DNA of 64,000 nucleotides. Origin: Candidatus Pelagibacter communis (GTDB taxonomy: Bacteria; Pseudomonadota; Alphaproteobacteria; Pelagibacterales; Pelagibacteraceae). The notes under the pieces are model-generated. The model made no database searches and had not been told where the DNA came from. It saw only the letters and a list, made by a program, of their open reading frames with translations. The stretch covers positions 54,266 to 118,265 of the forward strand of contig NZ_CVSG01000068.1 in the NCBI RefSeq assembly GCF_001179945.1, read 5' to 3'. The first letter of the stretch is position 1. Every line of letters begins with the position of its first letter. Of the stretch, positions 27,366-36,987 are shown piece by piece. The position numbers and the translations under genes are program-made.

Positions 27366-29086
27366 ATATATTTGAAAATTATTTAACACAAATAAATAAA
27401 ATAATTTTAGAAAGTAAAGATTTTTTAAATTTAGAAAATATCGACAATTTACATGATATAATTCTGGAAATTCCACCTGAACATTTTAATTATGATTTAT
27501 CAACTAATGTTTGTTTAGTTTTAGCAAAAGCAAATAAAATTGCACCTAATAAATTAGCATTAGAGATTAAAAATCTTCTTTTAGATAAAATTAACCATTT
27601 TGAAAAAATTGATGTTGCTGGACCAGGTTTCCTTAATATTAAACTTTCCAAAAAAGGGATTGCTGTAAATATAAATAATATAATTAAAAATAAAGAAATC
27701 TTTGGATCAAAACAAACCAATGAGTCATATAATGTAGAGTTTGTTTCAGCTAACCCAACAGGCCCAATGCATGTTGGACATTGTAGGGGAGCTATCTTTG
27801 GAGATGTTATATCTAATTTACTCTTATTTAATGGAAATAAAGTTGTGAAAGAATATTACATCAATGATTATGGAAACCAAATCAAAAATTTTGTTGAGTC
27901 TATTTACTTAAGAATCAGGGAAATTAAATTTAAGGAAAAATTTATTATTAAAGAACATTTGTATCCGGGAGATTATATCAGGGAAATAGCTAAAAATATA
28001 ATTTCAAAAAATAAGAACTTAAATCTCGAGATATTTGAAAATTGTTTTGAAGAGCTTAAAAAACTCTCTCTAAAGGAGTCAATGAACCTTATTAAAAATG
28101 ATTTACAAAAACTTGGTATAAAACATGATAGTTTTTTTTCCGAAACAGATTTGGTTAACCAAAATTTAGTAAAAAAAGCAGTGGAAAAACTACAAGATAA
28201 AAAATTTGTAGAAGAAGGCTATCTCGATCCACCAAAGGGCGAGGAGCCCAAAAACTGGAAAAAGGTTAAAAGATTAATTTTTAAATCATCAAAATTTGGC
28301 GATGACATGGATAGAGCATTACAAAAAAATGATGGATCATGGACTTACTTTGCTAATGATGTTGCATATCATTCAGATAAGATAAATAGAAAATATGATA
28401 ATTTAATTAATATTCTTGGTGCGGATCATACAGGTTATATAAAAAGGATTACAGCTGCAGTTTCTGCTTTATCAAACGAAAAGGTAAAACTAAATTGTAA
28501 AGTTTGTCAATTAGTAAAACTTTACAAAAATGGAAAGCCTTTCAAAATGTCTAAAAGAGCTGGTGATTTTATTTCTGCTCAAGACTTATTAAATGAGGTT
28601 AATAAAGACGCTATAAGATTTATGATGTTAAACAGGAGCAATGATATGGAGCTTGATTTTGACTTTGAAAAAGTAAAAGAAAAAACAAAAGATAATCCAG
28701 TTTATTATGTTCAGTACGCCTACGCTAGAATTAATTCAATTGCTAGAACACTTCAGAAGGATTTAAATGATGAAATATATGTTGATACTAAATCTTTTAA
28801 TTTTAATAAGTACGAAGAAAAAATTTATAGAAAAATATTTGAATGGCCAAAAATAATTGAGTCTGCAGCCAATAAACTTGAACCACATAAAATTCCTTTT
28901 TATCTATACGAGCTTTCTACATTATTTCATTCTTACTGGAGTAAGGGAAATGAAGATAGCAAATTTAAGTTCATTGAAAAAGGTGTTTTGAAAAGATTTG
29001 AATCTTTTATCTTTCTTTATTTGATTGCAATAGTTATTAGAAATGGAATGAATATTTTAGGAGTTTCACTTCCAGAAAAAATGTGA
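27362..29086 (+). CDS. argS: Arginyl-tRNA synthetase
   Basis: A 574-residue class I synthetase. The HIGH-type motif is in NPTGPMHVGHCRGAI near residues 131-145, the KMSK motif in KPFKMSKRAGDF near 397, and a C-terminal anticodon-binding domain contains YAYARINSI. The N-terminal add-on domain is present. It charges the tRNA-Arg(TCT) class found earlier in the window. It overlaps dgt and the next small gene by four bases each. Confidence 0.97.
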   Translation: MNIFENYLTQINKIILESKDFLNLENIDNLHDIILEIPPEHFNYDLSTNVCLVLAKANKIAPNKLALEIKNLLLDKINHFEKIDVAGPGFLNIKLSKKGIAVNINNIIKNKEIFGSKQTNESYNVEFVSANPTGPMHVGHCRGAIFGDVISNLLLFNGNKVVKEYYINDYGNQIKNFVESIYLRIREIKFKEKFIIKEHLYPGDYIREIAKNIISKNKNLNLEIFENCFEELKKLSLKESMNLIKNDLQKLGIKHDSFFSETDLVNQNLVKKAVEKLQDKKFVEEGYLDPPKGEEPKNWKKVKRLIFKSSKFGDDMDRALQKNDGSWTYFANDVAYHSDKINRKYDNLINILGADHTGYIKRITAAVSALSNEKVKLNCKVCQLVKLYKNGKPFKMSKRAGDFISAQDLLNEVNKDAIRFMMLNRSNDMELDFDFEKVKEKTKDNPVYYVQYAYARINSIARTLQKDLNDEIYVDTKSFNFNKYEEKIYRKIFEWPKIIESAANKLEPHKIPFYLYELSTLFHSYWSKGNEDSKFKFIEKGVLKRFESFIFLYLIAIVIRNGMNILGVSLPEKM

Positions 29087-29343
29087 TGATTAAAGTATTT
29101 AATATTGTTATGCTTTTATTAGCTATTATTTTTATACTTAGTACCTATAATTATTATTCCTCTAATAAAAATGTTAATGCTAAAAATTATAATCGTGAAA
29201 ATATTGATCAGATTTTAAAAGAAAAAATTATTGATCTTCCATTATTAAAAAACGACACTAACAATGTAATAGAATTTAATAACTCTTTAAGAAATGACAC
29301 TGAAGAGAATAAGAAAAGAAACTTCTGGGATTTGCTAAAGTAA
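29083..29343 (+). CDS. Small membrane-anchored hypothetical protein between argS and nagZ
   Basis: An 86-residue protein with one N-terminal membrane segment (IVMLLLAIIFILSTYNYY, about residues 7-24) followed by a polar, Asn/Lys-rich tail. In many alphaproteobacteria this slot between argS and nagZ holds a longer SPOR-domain protein with the same single-anchor layout. Here the periplasmic SPOR part is absent, so this may be a shortened relic. It overlaps argS by four bases (ATGATG start) and ends two bases before nagZ. Confidence 0.65.
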   Translation: MMIKVFNIVMLLLAIIFILSTYNYYSSNKNVNAKNYNRENIDQILKEKIIDLPLLKNDTNNVIEFNNSLRNDTEENKKRNFWDLLK

Positions 29344-29345
29344 CA

Positions 29346-30290
29346 ATGAAAAAGAAAGCATTAATTGTTAGTCTAAATGGAACCAAATTATCAAAAATGG
29401 AAAAAATTCTACTGTCAAAAGAAAAACCTTGGGGAGTTATTCTTTTTAAGCGAAATTTAAAATCAAAAAAACAAATTAAGAACTTAACCAAGAATATAAG
29501 ATATTTAACTAATGACACGAAATTTCCGATAATAATTGACGAAGAAGGAGTAAAAGTCTCTAGATTGAGAAATATTATAAATCACAATATATCTGCAAGT
29601 TTTTTTGGAAATTTATTTAAAAAAAATAGAGATTTTTGCTCTAAAATTTATCAAGAATATATTTTCTCATTATGTCAAATTCTAAATGAGCTAGGTATAA
29701 ATATTAATACTATACCTGTACTTGATGTAATAAGAAAGAATACCAATAAAGTAATTGGAAATAGAAGTTTTTCAAATGATAGAAAAATAGTACAGCAATT
29801 GGGAAAATTAACCTTAAAGTATCTGCACAAAAAAAAAATAGCTGGTATTATTAAACACATACCAGGACATGGAGCCGCTACAGTGGATAGTCATAAAAAA
29901 TTACCTAAAGTAAAATTACATTTAAAAAAGCTTAACAAAATAGATTTTTACCCTTTTAAATTATCAAATGCAAAATTAGCTATGACCGCGCATATTCTTT
30001 ATACAAAACTTGATAATAGGAATGCAGCAACACATTCAAAAAAGATTATCAAAGAAATTATAAGAAAAAAAATAGGTTTTAAAGGGATACTAATTTCAGA
30101 TGATATTTCTATGAATGCTTTGAAATATGACTTAATTACAAATGCAACTAAATCAATAGAGGCTGGTTGTAATTTAGTTTTATATTGTGCAGGAAAAACA
30201 AATGACAACTTCAAATTGATTAAATCTCTACCGTATATTGATAAATTTACCTCAAAAAAAACTTCAGAATTTTATAAATTTTTAATGTAA
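29346..30290 (+). CDS. nagZ: Beta-N-acetylhexosaminidase
   Basis: A 314-residue GH3 enzyme removing N-acetylglucosamine from peptidoglycan turnover products in the cytoplasm. The substrate/loop motif KHIPGHGAATVDSHK near residue 173 carries the NagZ His/Asp dyad, and ISDDISMNALKY near 253 holds the nucleophilic Asp. The N-terminal PWGVILFKRNL and IDEEGVKVSRL are typical. It is part of the argS to scpB string conserved in alphaproteobacteria. Confidence 0.93.
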   Translation: MKKKALIVSLNGTKLSKMEKILLSKEKPWGVILFKRNLKSKKQIKNLTKNIRYLTNDTKFPIIIDEEGVKVSRLRNIINHNISASFFGNLFKKNRDFCSKIYQEYIFSLCQILNELGININTIPVLDVIRKNTNKVIGNRSFSNDRKIVQQLGKLTLKYLHKKKIAGIIKHIPGHGAATVDSHKKLPKVKLHLKKLNKIDFYPFKLSNAKLAMTAHILYTKLDNRNAATHSKKIIKEIIRKKIGFKGILISDDISMNALKYDLITNATKSIEAGCNLVLYCAGKTNDNFKLIKSLPYIDKFTSKKTSEFYKFLM

Positions 30291-30298
30291 AATTAATA

Positions 30299-31042
30299 AT
30301 GGAATCAAATAACTTGACTCAGATATCTATTAATATTCCAAATTATTCTGGGCCATTAGAACTTTTACTCGATTTAGCAAAATCACAAAAAGTTAATTTA
30401 GCGGAAATTTCTATTACATTATTAGCAGATCAATTTTTAGAATTTATAAAAAAGCATGAAGATTTAAACCTTGAAGCTGCATCAGAATATTTGCTAATGG
30501 CTACTTGGTTGGCATATTTAAAATCAAAACTTTTACTACCCGAGGATGACGAGGACGAATTTAAAGCTCTTGAAGTTGCTGAGAAATTAAAATTACAATT
30601 AAAGAAATTAGAGCTAATTAGAATTTTATCAGATCAAATGCTCCAAAAAAAAAGATTAGGAGTTCATATTTTTTCTAGAGGAATGAAAGGTGGTATTAGA
30701 TCTATTAATACACCTGTTTATGATGTTTCCCTTTATGAATTGTTAAAAACTTATTCTAACATACAAATGCAAAAAACCTTTCTAAACATAAGTATTCCAA
30801 AATTACCAGTTTTTACTACTGAGGAAGGTATCAAGCATTTAAAAAATAATCTTAATGGAATTAAAGATTGGAAAAATCTTATTGAATTAATTCCAAAATT
30901 TTATTCAGAAAATAAAATGAAAAGAACAGGTATAGCTGGTATATTTGCTGCAAGTTTAGAGTTAACAAAAGAGGGTCTGCTTTCAATTTCTCAAAAAAAA
31001 ATATTTGATAAACTTATGATAAAAAAAACACAAAATGAATAA
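30299..31042 (+). CDS. scpA: Segregation and condensation protein A
   Basis: A 247-residue kleisin partner of SMC. The N-terminal YSGPLELLLDLAKSQKVNLAEISI is diagnostic of ScpA, followed by EYLLMATWLAYLKSKLLLP and a C-terminal winged-helix-like end. It helps chromosome compaction and segregation with ScpB, whose gene overlaps its end by eight bases. Confidence 0.94.
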   Translation: MESNNLTQISINIPNYSGPLELLLDLAKSQKVNLAEISITLLADQFLEFIKKHEDLNLEAASEYLLMATWLAYLKSKLLLPEDDEDEFKALEVAEKLKLQLKKLELIRILSDQMLQKKRLGVHIFSRGMKGGIRSINTPVYDVSLYELLKTYSNIQMQKTFLNISIPKLPVFTTEEGIKHLKNNLNGIKDWKNLIELIPKFYSENKMKRTGIAGIFAASLELTKEGLLSISQKKIFDKLMIKKTQNE

Positions 31043-31721
31043 TAAAAAAAAAAATAACATAATAGACTTTCCTTCAGCACCAACTAAAATTGAAAGACAG
31101 GTTGAAGCCATTTTATTTGCAGCATCAGAACCTTTGGATATTGAAACTATTGAGAAAAGAATACAAACATCAGTTGACTTAAAAAAAATACTAGAAAACC
31201 TTAAGGAAATTTATAAAAAAAGGGGAATAAATTTAGTATGTATTAAAAATAAGTGGTCATTTAGAACAGCTGAAGATTTATCAAAATTAATGGCATTACA
31301 AAAATCTACACAAAAAAAATTATCAAAAGCTACGATTGAAACTTTAGCAATTATTGTTTACCACCAACCTGTAACCAGATCTGAGATTGAGGAAATTAGA
31401 GGTGTTTCATTTGCTTCTAATACTTTAGAAATTTTACTCGAACTTGATTGGGTTAGGCCTGCTGGTCGTAAGGATGTTCCTGGGAAACCAATACAGTATG
31501 CTACTACAGAAAATTTTTTAAATCACTTTAACATCCAAAAGTTATCAGATTTGCCAACGATTGATGAACTGGGTTCAGCAGGACTTATTGATACATCATC
31601 CATAGACAAATCTATTTTTGGAACTGGAAAATTCTATAAAGAACAGTCTATATCTGAAAAGCAGAATATTTACGAAGATATTGACGAGGCAATTAAAAAA
31701 ACACCTGAAGAAGAAAAATAA
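31035..31721 (+). CDS. scpB: Segregation and condensation protein B
   Basis: A 228-residue winged-helix protein with two ScpB motifs: VEAILFAASEPLDIETI near the N-terminus and TLAIIVYHQPVTRSEIEEIRG with LLELDWVRPAGRKDVPGKP in the centre. The tail after residue 180 is acidic and probably disordered. It forms the condensin complex with SMC and ScpA and is translationally coupled to scpA. Confidence 0.94.
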   Translation: MNNKKKNNIIDFPSAPTKIERQVEAILFAASEPLDIETIEKRIQTSVDLKKILENLKEIYKKRGINLVCIKNKWSFRTAEDLSKLMALQKSTQKKLSKATIETLAIIVYHQPVTRSEIEEIRGVSFASNTLEILLELDWVRPAGRKDVPGKPIQYATTENFLNHFNIQKLSDLPTIDELGSAGLIDTSSIDKSIFGTGKFYKEQSISEKQNIYEDIDEAIKKTPEEEK

Positions 31722-31761
31722 ACATATTTATTTAAGCCTTTTTATTGTATATAATTGAGGT

Positions 31762-31959
31762 ATGGGGATTAGTTTCTGGCAAATAGCAATTGTAGTTGTT
31801 CTTGTTGTCCTGCTTTTTGGACGAGGTAAAATATCTAGTTTAATGGGTGATGTGGCAAAAGGCATTAAAAGTTTCAAAAAAGGAATGTCTGATGATACAT
31901 CTACAACCAACCAAGATGACAACACTAAGTCAGATAATTCTGACTCTGAAAATAAATAA
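31762..31959 (+). CDS. tatA: Sec-independent translocase protein TatA
   Basis: A 65-residue protein with one N-terminal membrane helix ([19 protein letters not shown]), the FGRGKI hinge, then an amphipathic helix with [12 protein letters not shown] and an acidic tail. This is standard TatA architecture. It forms the pore for folded Tat substrates such as the M48 lipoprotein candidate at 45924. A TATAAT box lies six bases before the ATG, so the message may be nearly leaderless. Confidence 0.93.
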   Translation: MGISFWQIAIVVVLVVLLFGRGKISSLMGDVAKGIKSFKKGMSDDTSTTNQDDNTKSDNSDSENK

Positions 31960-31964
31960 TAGAA

Positions 31965-32201
31965 ATGCCTCAAATTGGTTGGTTAGAGATTTTATCGGTA
32001 GTAATTATTGCAATTTTGGTTTTGGGTCCTAAAGAATTTCCAATAGCTTTAAAAAAAATTGGCACATATATAGGAAAATTTAAAAATACTATTAGCAACT
32101 TTCAAAAAGAGGTGTCTTCGGTAACTAAAGAAGTAGATTTAGAGGAAGAATTTGTCACTAAAAATGACAAAATAAAAAAAGATAATAACAATAATGGCTG
32201 A
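31965..32201 (+). CDS. tatB: Sec-independent translocase protein TatB
   Basis: A 78-residue protein beginning MPQIGWLEILSVVIIAILVLGPKEFPIALKKIG in overall pattern, with the LGPKEFP hinge and an amphipathic helix characteristic of TatB. It is short for TatB (often 130-180), lacking most of the variable C-terminal tail. Together with TatC it recognises twin-arginine signals. It overlaps tatC by eight bases. Confidence 0.9.
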   Translation: MPQIGWLEILSVVIIAILVLGPKEFPIALKKIGTYIGKFKNTISNFQKEVSSVTKEVDLEEEFVTKNDKIKKDNNNNG

Positions 32202-32955
32202 TAGCAATTCATTTACGAGTCATTTTATTGAGTTGCGTTCAAGACTTTTAAATTCTTTAATTTTTATTTTTGTATCATTTATTATCGCATATATTTTTGC
32301 AGAGCATATCTATAATTTTTTAGTATCACCTTATGCTGAAGCCGTTAAAGACGATAAAGTTTCAAGACGTTTAATTTTTACAGCGCTTCATGAAACATTT
32401 ATAACTTATATAAAAGTTGCATTTTTTACGGCAATTTTTTTAGGTAGCCCGGTTTTATTAATCCAAATATATAAATTTATTGCACCTGGACTTTATAAAA
32501 ATGAAAAGAAAGCGATATTGCCTTATTTAGTATCCACACCAATACTTTTTTTGTTAGGAGGATTTTTAGTTTATTATTTAGTTATGCCTTTAGCAATAAA
32601 ATTTTTTTTATCATTTGAGACGATTGGTAATAATTCAAATCTACCGATTCAACTTGAGGCAAAAGTAAATGAATATCTATCATTAGTAATGAGGTTAATT
32701 TTTGCTTTTGGAATCAGTTTTCAATTACCGATATTATTAAATTTATTAGCAAGAATTGGAGTTGTAAATTCTGAATATTTGAGAGCAAGAAGAAGATATG
32801 TAATTGTAATAATATTTGCTTTAGCGGCAATTTTAACTCCTCCTGATCCTATTACTCAGGTAGGGCTAGCAATACCTTTGTTAATACTTTATGAACTATC
32901 CATATTTACTGTGAGATTCACAGAGAAAAAAGAAAACGAAATAAAAGATGCATAA
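32194..32955 (+). CDS. tatC: Sec-independent translocase protein TatC
   Basis: A 253-residue polytopic protein with about six membrane helices. The conserved N-terminal SHFIELRSRLLNS and the PITQVGLAIPLL segment near the C-terminus match TatC. It is the receptor for twin-arginine signal peptides. It overlaps tatB upstream and serS downstream by eight bases each, so tatABC and serS probably share one transcript. Confidence 0.95.
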   Translation: MADSNSFTSHFIELRSRLLNSLIFIFVSFIIAYIFAEHIYNFLVSPYAEAVKDDKVSRRLIFTALHETFITYIKVAFFTAIFLGSPVLLIQIYKFIAPGLYKNEKKAILPYLVSTPILFLLGGFLVYYLVMPLAIKFFLSFETIGNNSNLPIQLEAKVNEYLSLVMRLIFAFGISFQLPILLNLLARIGVVNSEYLRARRRYVIVIIFALAAILTPPDPITQVGLAIPLLILYELSIFTVRFTEKKENEIKDA

Positions 32956-34195
32956 TATCAAAGAATTGAGGAAAAACTTAAGTACCTTTAAAAAAAAATT
33001 GCTCGATAGAAATTTTAATTTAAACACTGATCTATTTGAAAATCTCGATAGCAAAAATAGAAAATTAATTAGTGAAAAGGAAAAATTAGAGCAAGTAAAA
33101 GGTACCTTATCAAAATCAAAAGACAAATCAAATTTCGAAAAATCAAAAAAAATTTCTGAAGAAATATTAAAATTATCCAAGGATCAGCTAATTGCTCAGA
33201 ACAAACTCAACGAATTGATACATGTTTTACCAAATATTGCTCAACCCGATGTTCCAATAGGTAAGGATGAAAAGTCAAATAAAATTATAAACAAATTTGG
33301 AAAAATTAAAAAATTTGGCTTTAATCCTAGATCACACGTTGAGATTGGTTCAAAATCTAATGATATAGATTTTGAAACTGCAACTAAATTATCTGGATCG
33401 AGGTTTGTTATTTTAAAAAATAATATAGCTAAATTAGAGAGAGCACTTATAAACTTTATGCTTGATATTCATACAAATGAATTTAATTATACAGAGATTT
33501 CACCACCATTAATTGTAAATGAAGATGTCATGTTTGGTACTGGACAGCTTCCTAAATTTGAAGAGGATCAATTTGAGATAAAATTTGAAAACTCTGGTCA
33601 AAGAAAATATTTGATCCCAACAGCAGAAGTAGTTTTAACTAATTTAGTAAGAAAATCTTTAATAAATAAAGATTTATTACCTCAAAGATATGTAGCCTCA
33701 ACACCATGTTTCCGCAAAGAAGCCGGCAGTTACGGGAAAGATACTAAAGGCATGATAAGACAACATCAATTTTATAAAGTCGAATTAGTAAGCATTGTAG
33801 AGCCAAAAAATTGTATTATTGAACTAGATAGAATGTTAAATTGTGCAAAAACAATTCTAGATAAATTAGAAATACCTTATCAAGTCGTATTGTTATCTAC
33901 TGGTGATATGGGATTTAGCGCCGAAAAAACTTACGATATTGAAGTATGGATACCTTCTGAAAGTAAGTATAGAGAAATATCAAGTTGCTCATCATGTGGA
34001 ACTTTCCAAGCTAGAAGAATGGGGGCTAAATATAAATCACAAAATGGAAACGAATTTGTAGGTACTCTTAATGGGTCGGGTTTAGCAGTTGGGAGACTCA
34101 TGATTGCCATATTAGAAAACAATCAAAATAAAGATGGATCGATTACAATTCCAAATGTATTAAAAAAATATATGAATAATTTAGATAAAATTTGA
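32948..34195 (+). CDS. serS: Seryl-tRNA synthetase
   Basis: A 415-residue class II synthetase with an N-terminal antiparallel coiled-coil arm (to about residue 100) that contacts the long variable arm of tRNA-Ser. Motif blocks are TAEVVLTNL, CFRKEAGSYGKDTKGMIRQH, REISSCSSCGTFQARR and NGSGLAVGRLM. It serves the tRNA-Ser(TGA) at 49791 among others. It is the last gene of the scp-tat string. Confidence 0.96.
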   Translation: MHNIKELRKNLSTFKKKLLDRNFNLNTDLFENLDSKNRKLISEKEKLEQVKGTLSKSKDKSNFEKSKKISEEILKLSKDQLIAQNKLNELIHVLPNIAQPDVPIGKDEKSNKIINKFGKIKKFGFNPRSHVEIGSKSNDIDFETATKLSGSRFVILKNNIAKLERALINFMLDIHTNEFNYTEISPPLIVNEDVMFGTGQLPKFEEDQFEIKFENSGQRKYLIPTAEVVLTNLVRKSLINKDLLPQRYVASTPCFRKEAGSYGKDTKGMIRQHQFYKVELVSIVEPKNCIIELDRMLNCAKTILDKLEIPYQVVLLSTGDMGFSAEKTYDIEVWIPSESKYREISSCSSCGTFQARRMGAKYKSQNGNEFVGTLNGSGLAVGRLMIAILENNQNKDGSITIPNVLKKYMNNLDKI

Positions 34196-34206
34196 TGAAA
34201 TTTAAC

Positions 34207-34233
34207 TTGTTAATCTAACCCATTTATTATAAT
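34207..34233 (+). promoter_or_regulatory. Candidate promoter of yajC-secDF
   Basis: TTGTTA (34207-34212) and a perfect TATAAT (34228-34233) with a 15-base spacer lie nine bases before the yajC ATG. The spacer is slightly short and the implied leader only a few bases, so the call is tentative. Confidence 0.35.
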
Positions 34234-34242
34234 TGTCTTTTC

Positions 34243-34527
34243 ATGAGCGGACAAGGAATAGCACAATTTATACCCTTAATACTAATTTTTGTAATTTTTT
34301 ATTTCTTTTTAATTAGACCACAGCAAAAACGTGTAAAAGACCACAAAGCTATGGTGGAATCTTTAAAAAGAGGCGATGAGGTTATTACTTCTGGAGGAAT
34401 CATAGGTGTTGTAGATCGAGTGATGGAGGATGACAGAATTGAAGTTGTAATTGGAGAGGGCACTAAAGTACAAATTATAAGATCTACGATTACAAGCTTG
34501 CTTAAAAAAGAAGAAGTAAAAAAATAA
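34243..34527 (+). CDS. yajC: Preprotein translocase subunit YajC
   Basis: A 94-residue protein with one membrane helix (LILIFVIFYFFLIRPQQKR) and the conserved cytoplasmic domain with LKRGDEVITSGGIIG. It is an accessory of the SecDF complex, and it sits just upstream of secD as usual. Confidence 0.95.
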   Translation: MSGQGIAQFIPLILIFVIFYFFLIRPQQKRVKDHKAMVESLKRGDEVITSGGIIGVVDRVMEDDRIEVVIGEGTKVQIIRSTITSLLKKEEVKK

Positions 34528-34537
34528 TTCTTTTTTT

Positions 34538-36082
34538 GTGTTAAATTTTTCTAAAATAAATATCATTTTAATATATTTAATTTTTTTTTTAATTTCGATT
34601 TTCTCTGTCTTAAATTTTCAGCATAAGGATAACCTAATTTTAGATAAAAAAGTAAATTTAGGTTTAGATTTACAGGGCGGTTCATATCTTTTGCTAGAAA
34701 TAAATTCTGACTCACTAGTTGAGGAAAAAATACAGTCAAAAGTAATTCCAATTAAAAAACTCTTTCGTGAAAATAATTTAATTTATTCAGATTTTAAGAT
34801 TAACAAAAAAGATCTGACCTTTAAGATTAATGATTTTGAAAAATTTGAATTATTTTTTTTTTCAAGGAAAGAAAATCTTATAAATCCATACATTGATAAT
34901 TATAGAGCATTTGAATTAGATTATAAAAAACTAAATGATAATTATGTTCAAGTCTCTTTTTCAAAGTTTGGACTTCTTACTATCAATAATTCAGCTTTAA
35001 AACAATCTATTGAAATTGTTAGACGCAGAATAGATGATGTAGGCACGAAAGAACCAACAATATTGCAAAGGGGAGAAAAGAGAATTTTAGTTGAATTGCC
35101 AGGGCTTAAAGATCCTGAAAGAATTAAAAAACTTTTAGGTAAAACTGCTAAACTAAATTTTAGAATGGTAAGTGAAAATTCTGAGTTTGGAGTTGACGAA
35201 TTAATTTCTGAAATTGGTGAATCATTGAAAATTAGTAAAAGAATTGTGATGAGTGGTGAAAATTTAATTGATGCACAACCAAGTATACAAAATCAACAAA
35301 ATGAACCAACAGTATCTTTTACATTAGATAGAATTGGCTCTCAAAAATTTGGTAGAACAACCACAGATAATGTTGGAAAAAGATTGGCTATTGTACTCGA
35401 TGGTAAAATAATAAGTGCTCCTAATATTAATGAACCAATCACCTCTGGAAAAGGAGTTATATCGGGAAATTTTTCTTTTCAAGAAGCTACCGATCTTGCT
35501 TTACTTCTTCGGTCAGGAGCCCTACCAACTCCTCTCGATGTGGTTGAAGAAAGAACTGTTGGACCAGATCTTGGAGAAGACTCTATAAAATCTGGAATAA
35601 CTTCTCTAATTGTGGGATTTATTTTAGTAATATTCTTTATGCTTTATAAATATAGATTATTTGGTTTAGTAGCTAATATTGCTCTAATAGCAAATTTATT
35701 AATGTTAGTTGGGGTTTTAACTATTTTAGAAGCAACATTAACACTTCCCGGTATTGCAGGAATTATTTTAACTGTTGGAATGGCTGTTGATGCAAACGTT
35801 CTTATATTTGAAAGAATTAAAGAAGAATTAAAAACTGAAAAATCAATTATACATGCTTTTGACTCTGGATATTCTAAGGCAAAAATAACAGTTCTAGATG
35901 CAAATATAACTACTTTGATAGCTGCGGTAATATTATTTGCATTTGGCTCAGGACCGGTTAAAGGTTTTGCAATTACACTTGGGATAGGAATTTTAACTAC
36001 ACTTTTTACAGCTTACTTTTTGGCAAGACACTTAACGTCAATTATAGTTTTAAGAAAGAATAACACAACACTAAAAATATAA
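34538..36082 (+). CDS. secD: Protein translocase subunit SecD
   Basis: A 514-residue proton-driven Sec accessory. The N-terminal membrane helix is followed by GLDLQGGSYLLLE, the periplasmic P1 domain with RRRIDDVGTKEP, then the RND-type membrane domain with GPDLGEDSIKSG and VDANVLIFERIKEE, whose Asp is typical of proton relay. It starts with GTG at 34538, ten bases after yajC, and overlaps secF by one base. Confidence 0.95.
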   Translation: MLNFSKINIILIYLIFFLISIFSVLNFQHKDNLILDKKVNLGLDLQGGSYLLLEINSDSLVEEKIQSKVIPIKKLFRENNLIYSDFKINKKDLTFKINDFEKFELFFFSRKENLINPYIDNYRAFELDYKKLNDNYVQVSFSKFGLLTINNSALKQSIEIVRRRIDDVGTKEPTILQRGEKRILVELPGLKDPERIKKLLGKTAKLNFRMVSENSEFGVDELISEIGESLKISKRIVMSGENLIDAQPSIQNQQNEPTVSFTLDRIGSQKFGRTTTDNVGKRLAIVLDGKIISAPNINEPITSGKGVISGNFSFQEATDLALLLRSGALPTPLDVVEERTVGPDLGEDSIKSGITSLIVGFILVIFFMLYKYRLFGLVANIALIANLLMLVGVLTILEATLTLPGIAGIILTVGMAVDANVLIFERIKEELKTEKSIIHAFDSGYSKAKITVLDANITTLIAAVILFAFGSGPVKGFAITLGIGILTTLFTAYFLARHLTSIIVLRKNNTTLKI

Positions 36083-36987
36083 TGATCAAAAATATAAACT
36101 TCGTTTCAAAATTTAAAAAAGCAAATATTTTTTCACTTATAATTTTTATTTTAAGTTTGATTTTTATTTCTTTTAAAGGATTAAATTATGGAATAGATTT
36201 TAAAGGGGGAACATTAATTGAACTAAGAACAGATACTTCAATTAATGCCTCTGCAATAAGAGACTCTCTTAAGTCTATGAATTTAGGTGATATAAATGTA
36301 AAAAAATTTGGTAAAGAAGGTGACTACTTAATCAAAGTTGAACAAAAAAACACTAATAATAGTAATTTAATACCTGAGATAAAAAAAACTTTAGCCGATA
36401 ATTTAAACGCTGATGTTGATTTCAGAAGGGTAGAAAATGTAGGGCCAAAGGTAAGTTCTGAACTTTTAGAGTCATCAATAATTGCAATATCTCTAGCACT
36501 AGCTGCTATGCTTTTTTATATATGGATAAGATTTGAGTGGCAGTTTAGTATTGGTTCAATAATAGCATTATTTCATGATGTAATTATAACTTTAGGTATT
36601 TTTTCTGTTTTATCTTTAGAAATCAATTTATCTATAATAGCAGCAGTATTAACAATAGTTGGTTACTCGATGAATGACACTGTAGTTATATATGACCGCA
36701 TACGAGAAAATTTATTAAAATATACAAAAATAAGTATAAGCGATGTTTCTAACTTATCAATAAATGAGACTCTCTCAAGAACAATTATTACATCGATTAC
36801 TACATTATTAGCGCTAGTTTCAATTTATATATTAGGAGGTGAAATTTTAAGGGGTTTCTCATTTGCTATGATTCTGGGCGTGATTATCGGAACCTATTCA
36901 TCTATGTTTGTAGCTTCACCAATTTTAAAATTCTTTAAAGTTAGTTATAAAACTCTGGAAAAAGAGGAGGAGAAAATTCTACCTTAA
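36082..36987 (+). CDS. secF: Protein translocase subunit SecF
   Basis: A 301-residue partner of SecD. GIDFKGGTLIELR lies after the first membrane helix, and the C-terminal membrane domain contains TIVGYSMNDTVVIYDRIREN and SRTIITSITTLLAL. Its TAA is immediately followed by the reversed stop codon of the convergent PuuD-like gene, with no intergenic base between them. Confidence 0.95.
   Translation: MIKNINFVSKFKKANIFSLIIFILSLIFISFKGLNYGIDFKGGTLIELRTDTSINASAIRDSLKSMNLGDINVKKFGKEGDYLIKVEQKNTNNSNLIPEIKKTLADNLNADVDFRRVENVGPKVSSELLESSIIAISLALAAMLFYIWIRFEWQFSIGSIIALFHDVIITLGIFSVLSLEINLSIIAAVLTIVGYSMNDTVVIYDRIRENLLKYTKISISDVSNLSINETLSRTIITSITTLLALVSIYILGGEILRGFSFAMILGVIIGTYSSMFVASPILKFFKVSYKTLEKEEEKILP

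Noticed and set aside
29522..29532. An exact copy of the 11-base arm ATTTCCGATAA found upstream of the recombinase
   Set aside because: It lies inside nagZ, encoding the conserved FPIIIDEEG, and has no inverted partner. A single 11-mer match of AT-rich sequence in 64 kb is compatible with chance plus coding constraint.
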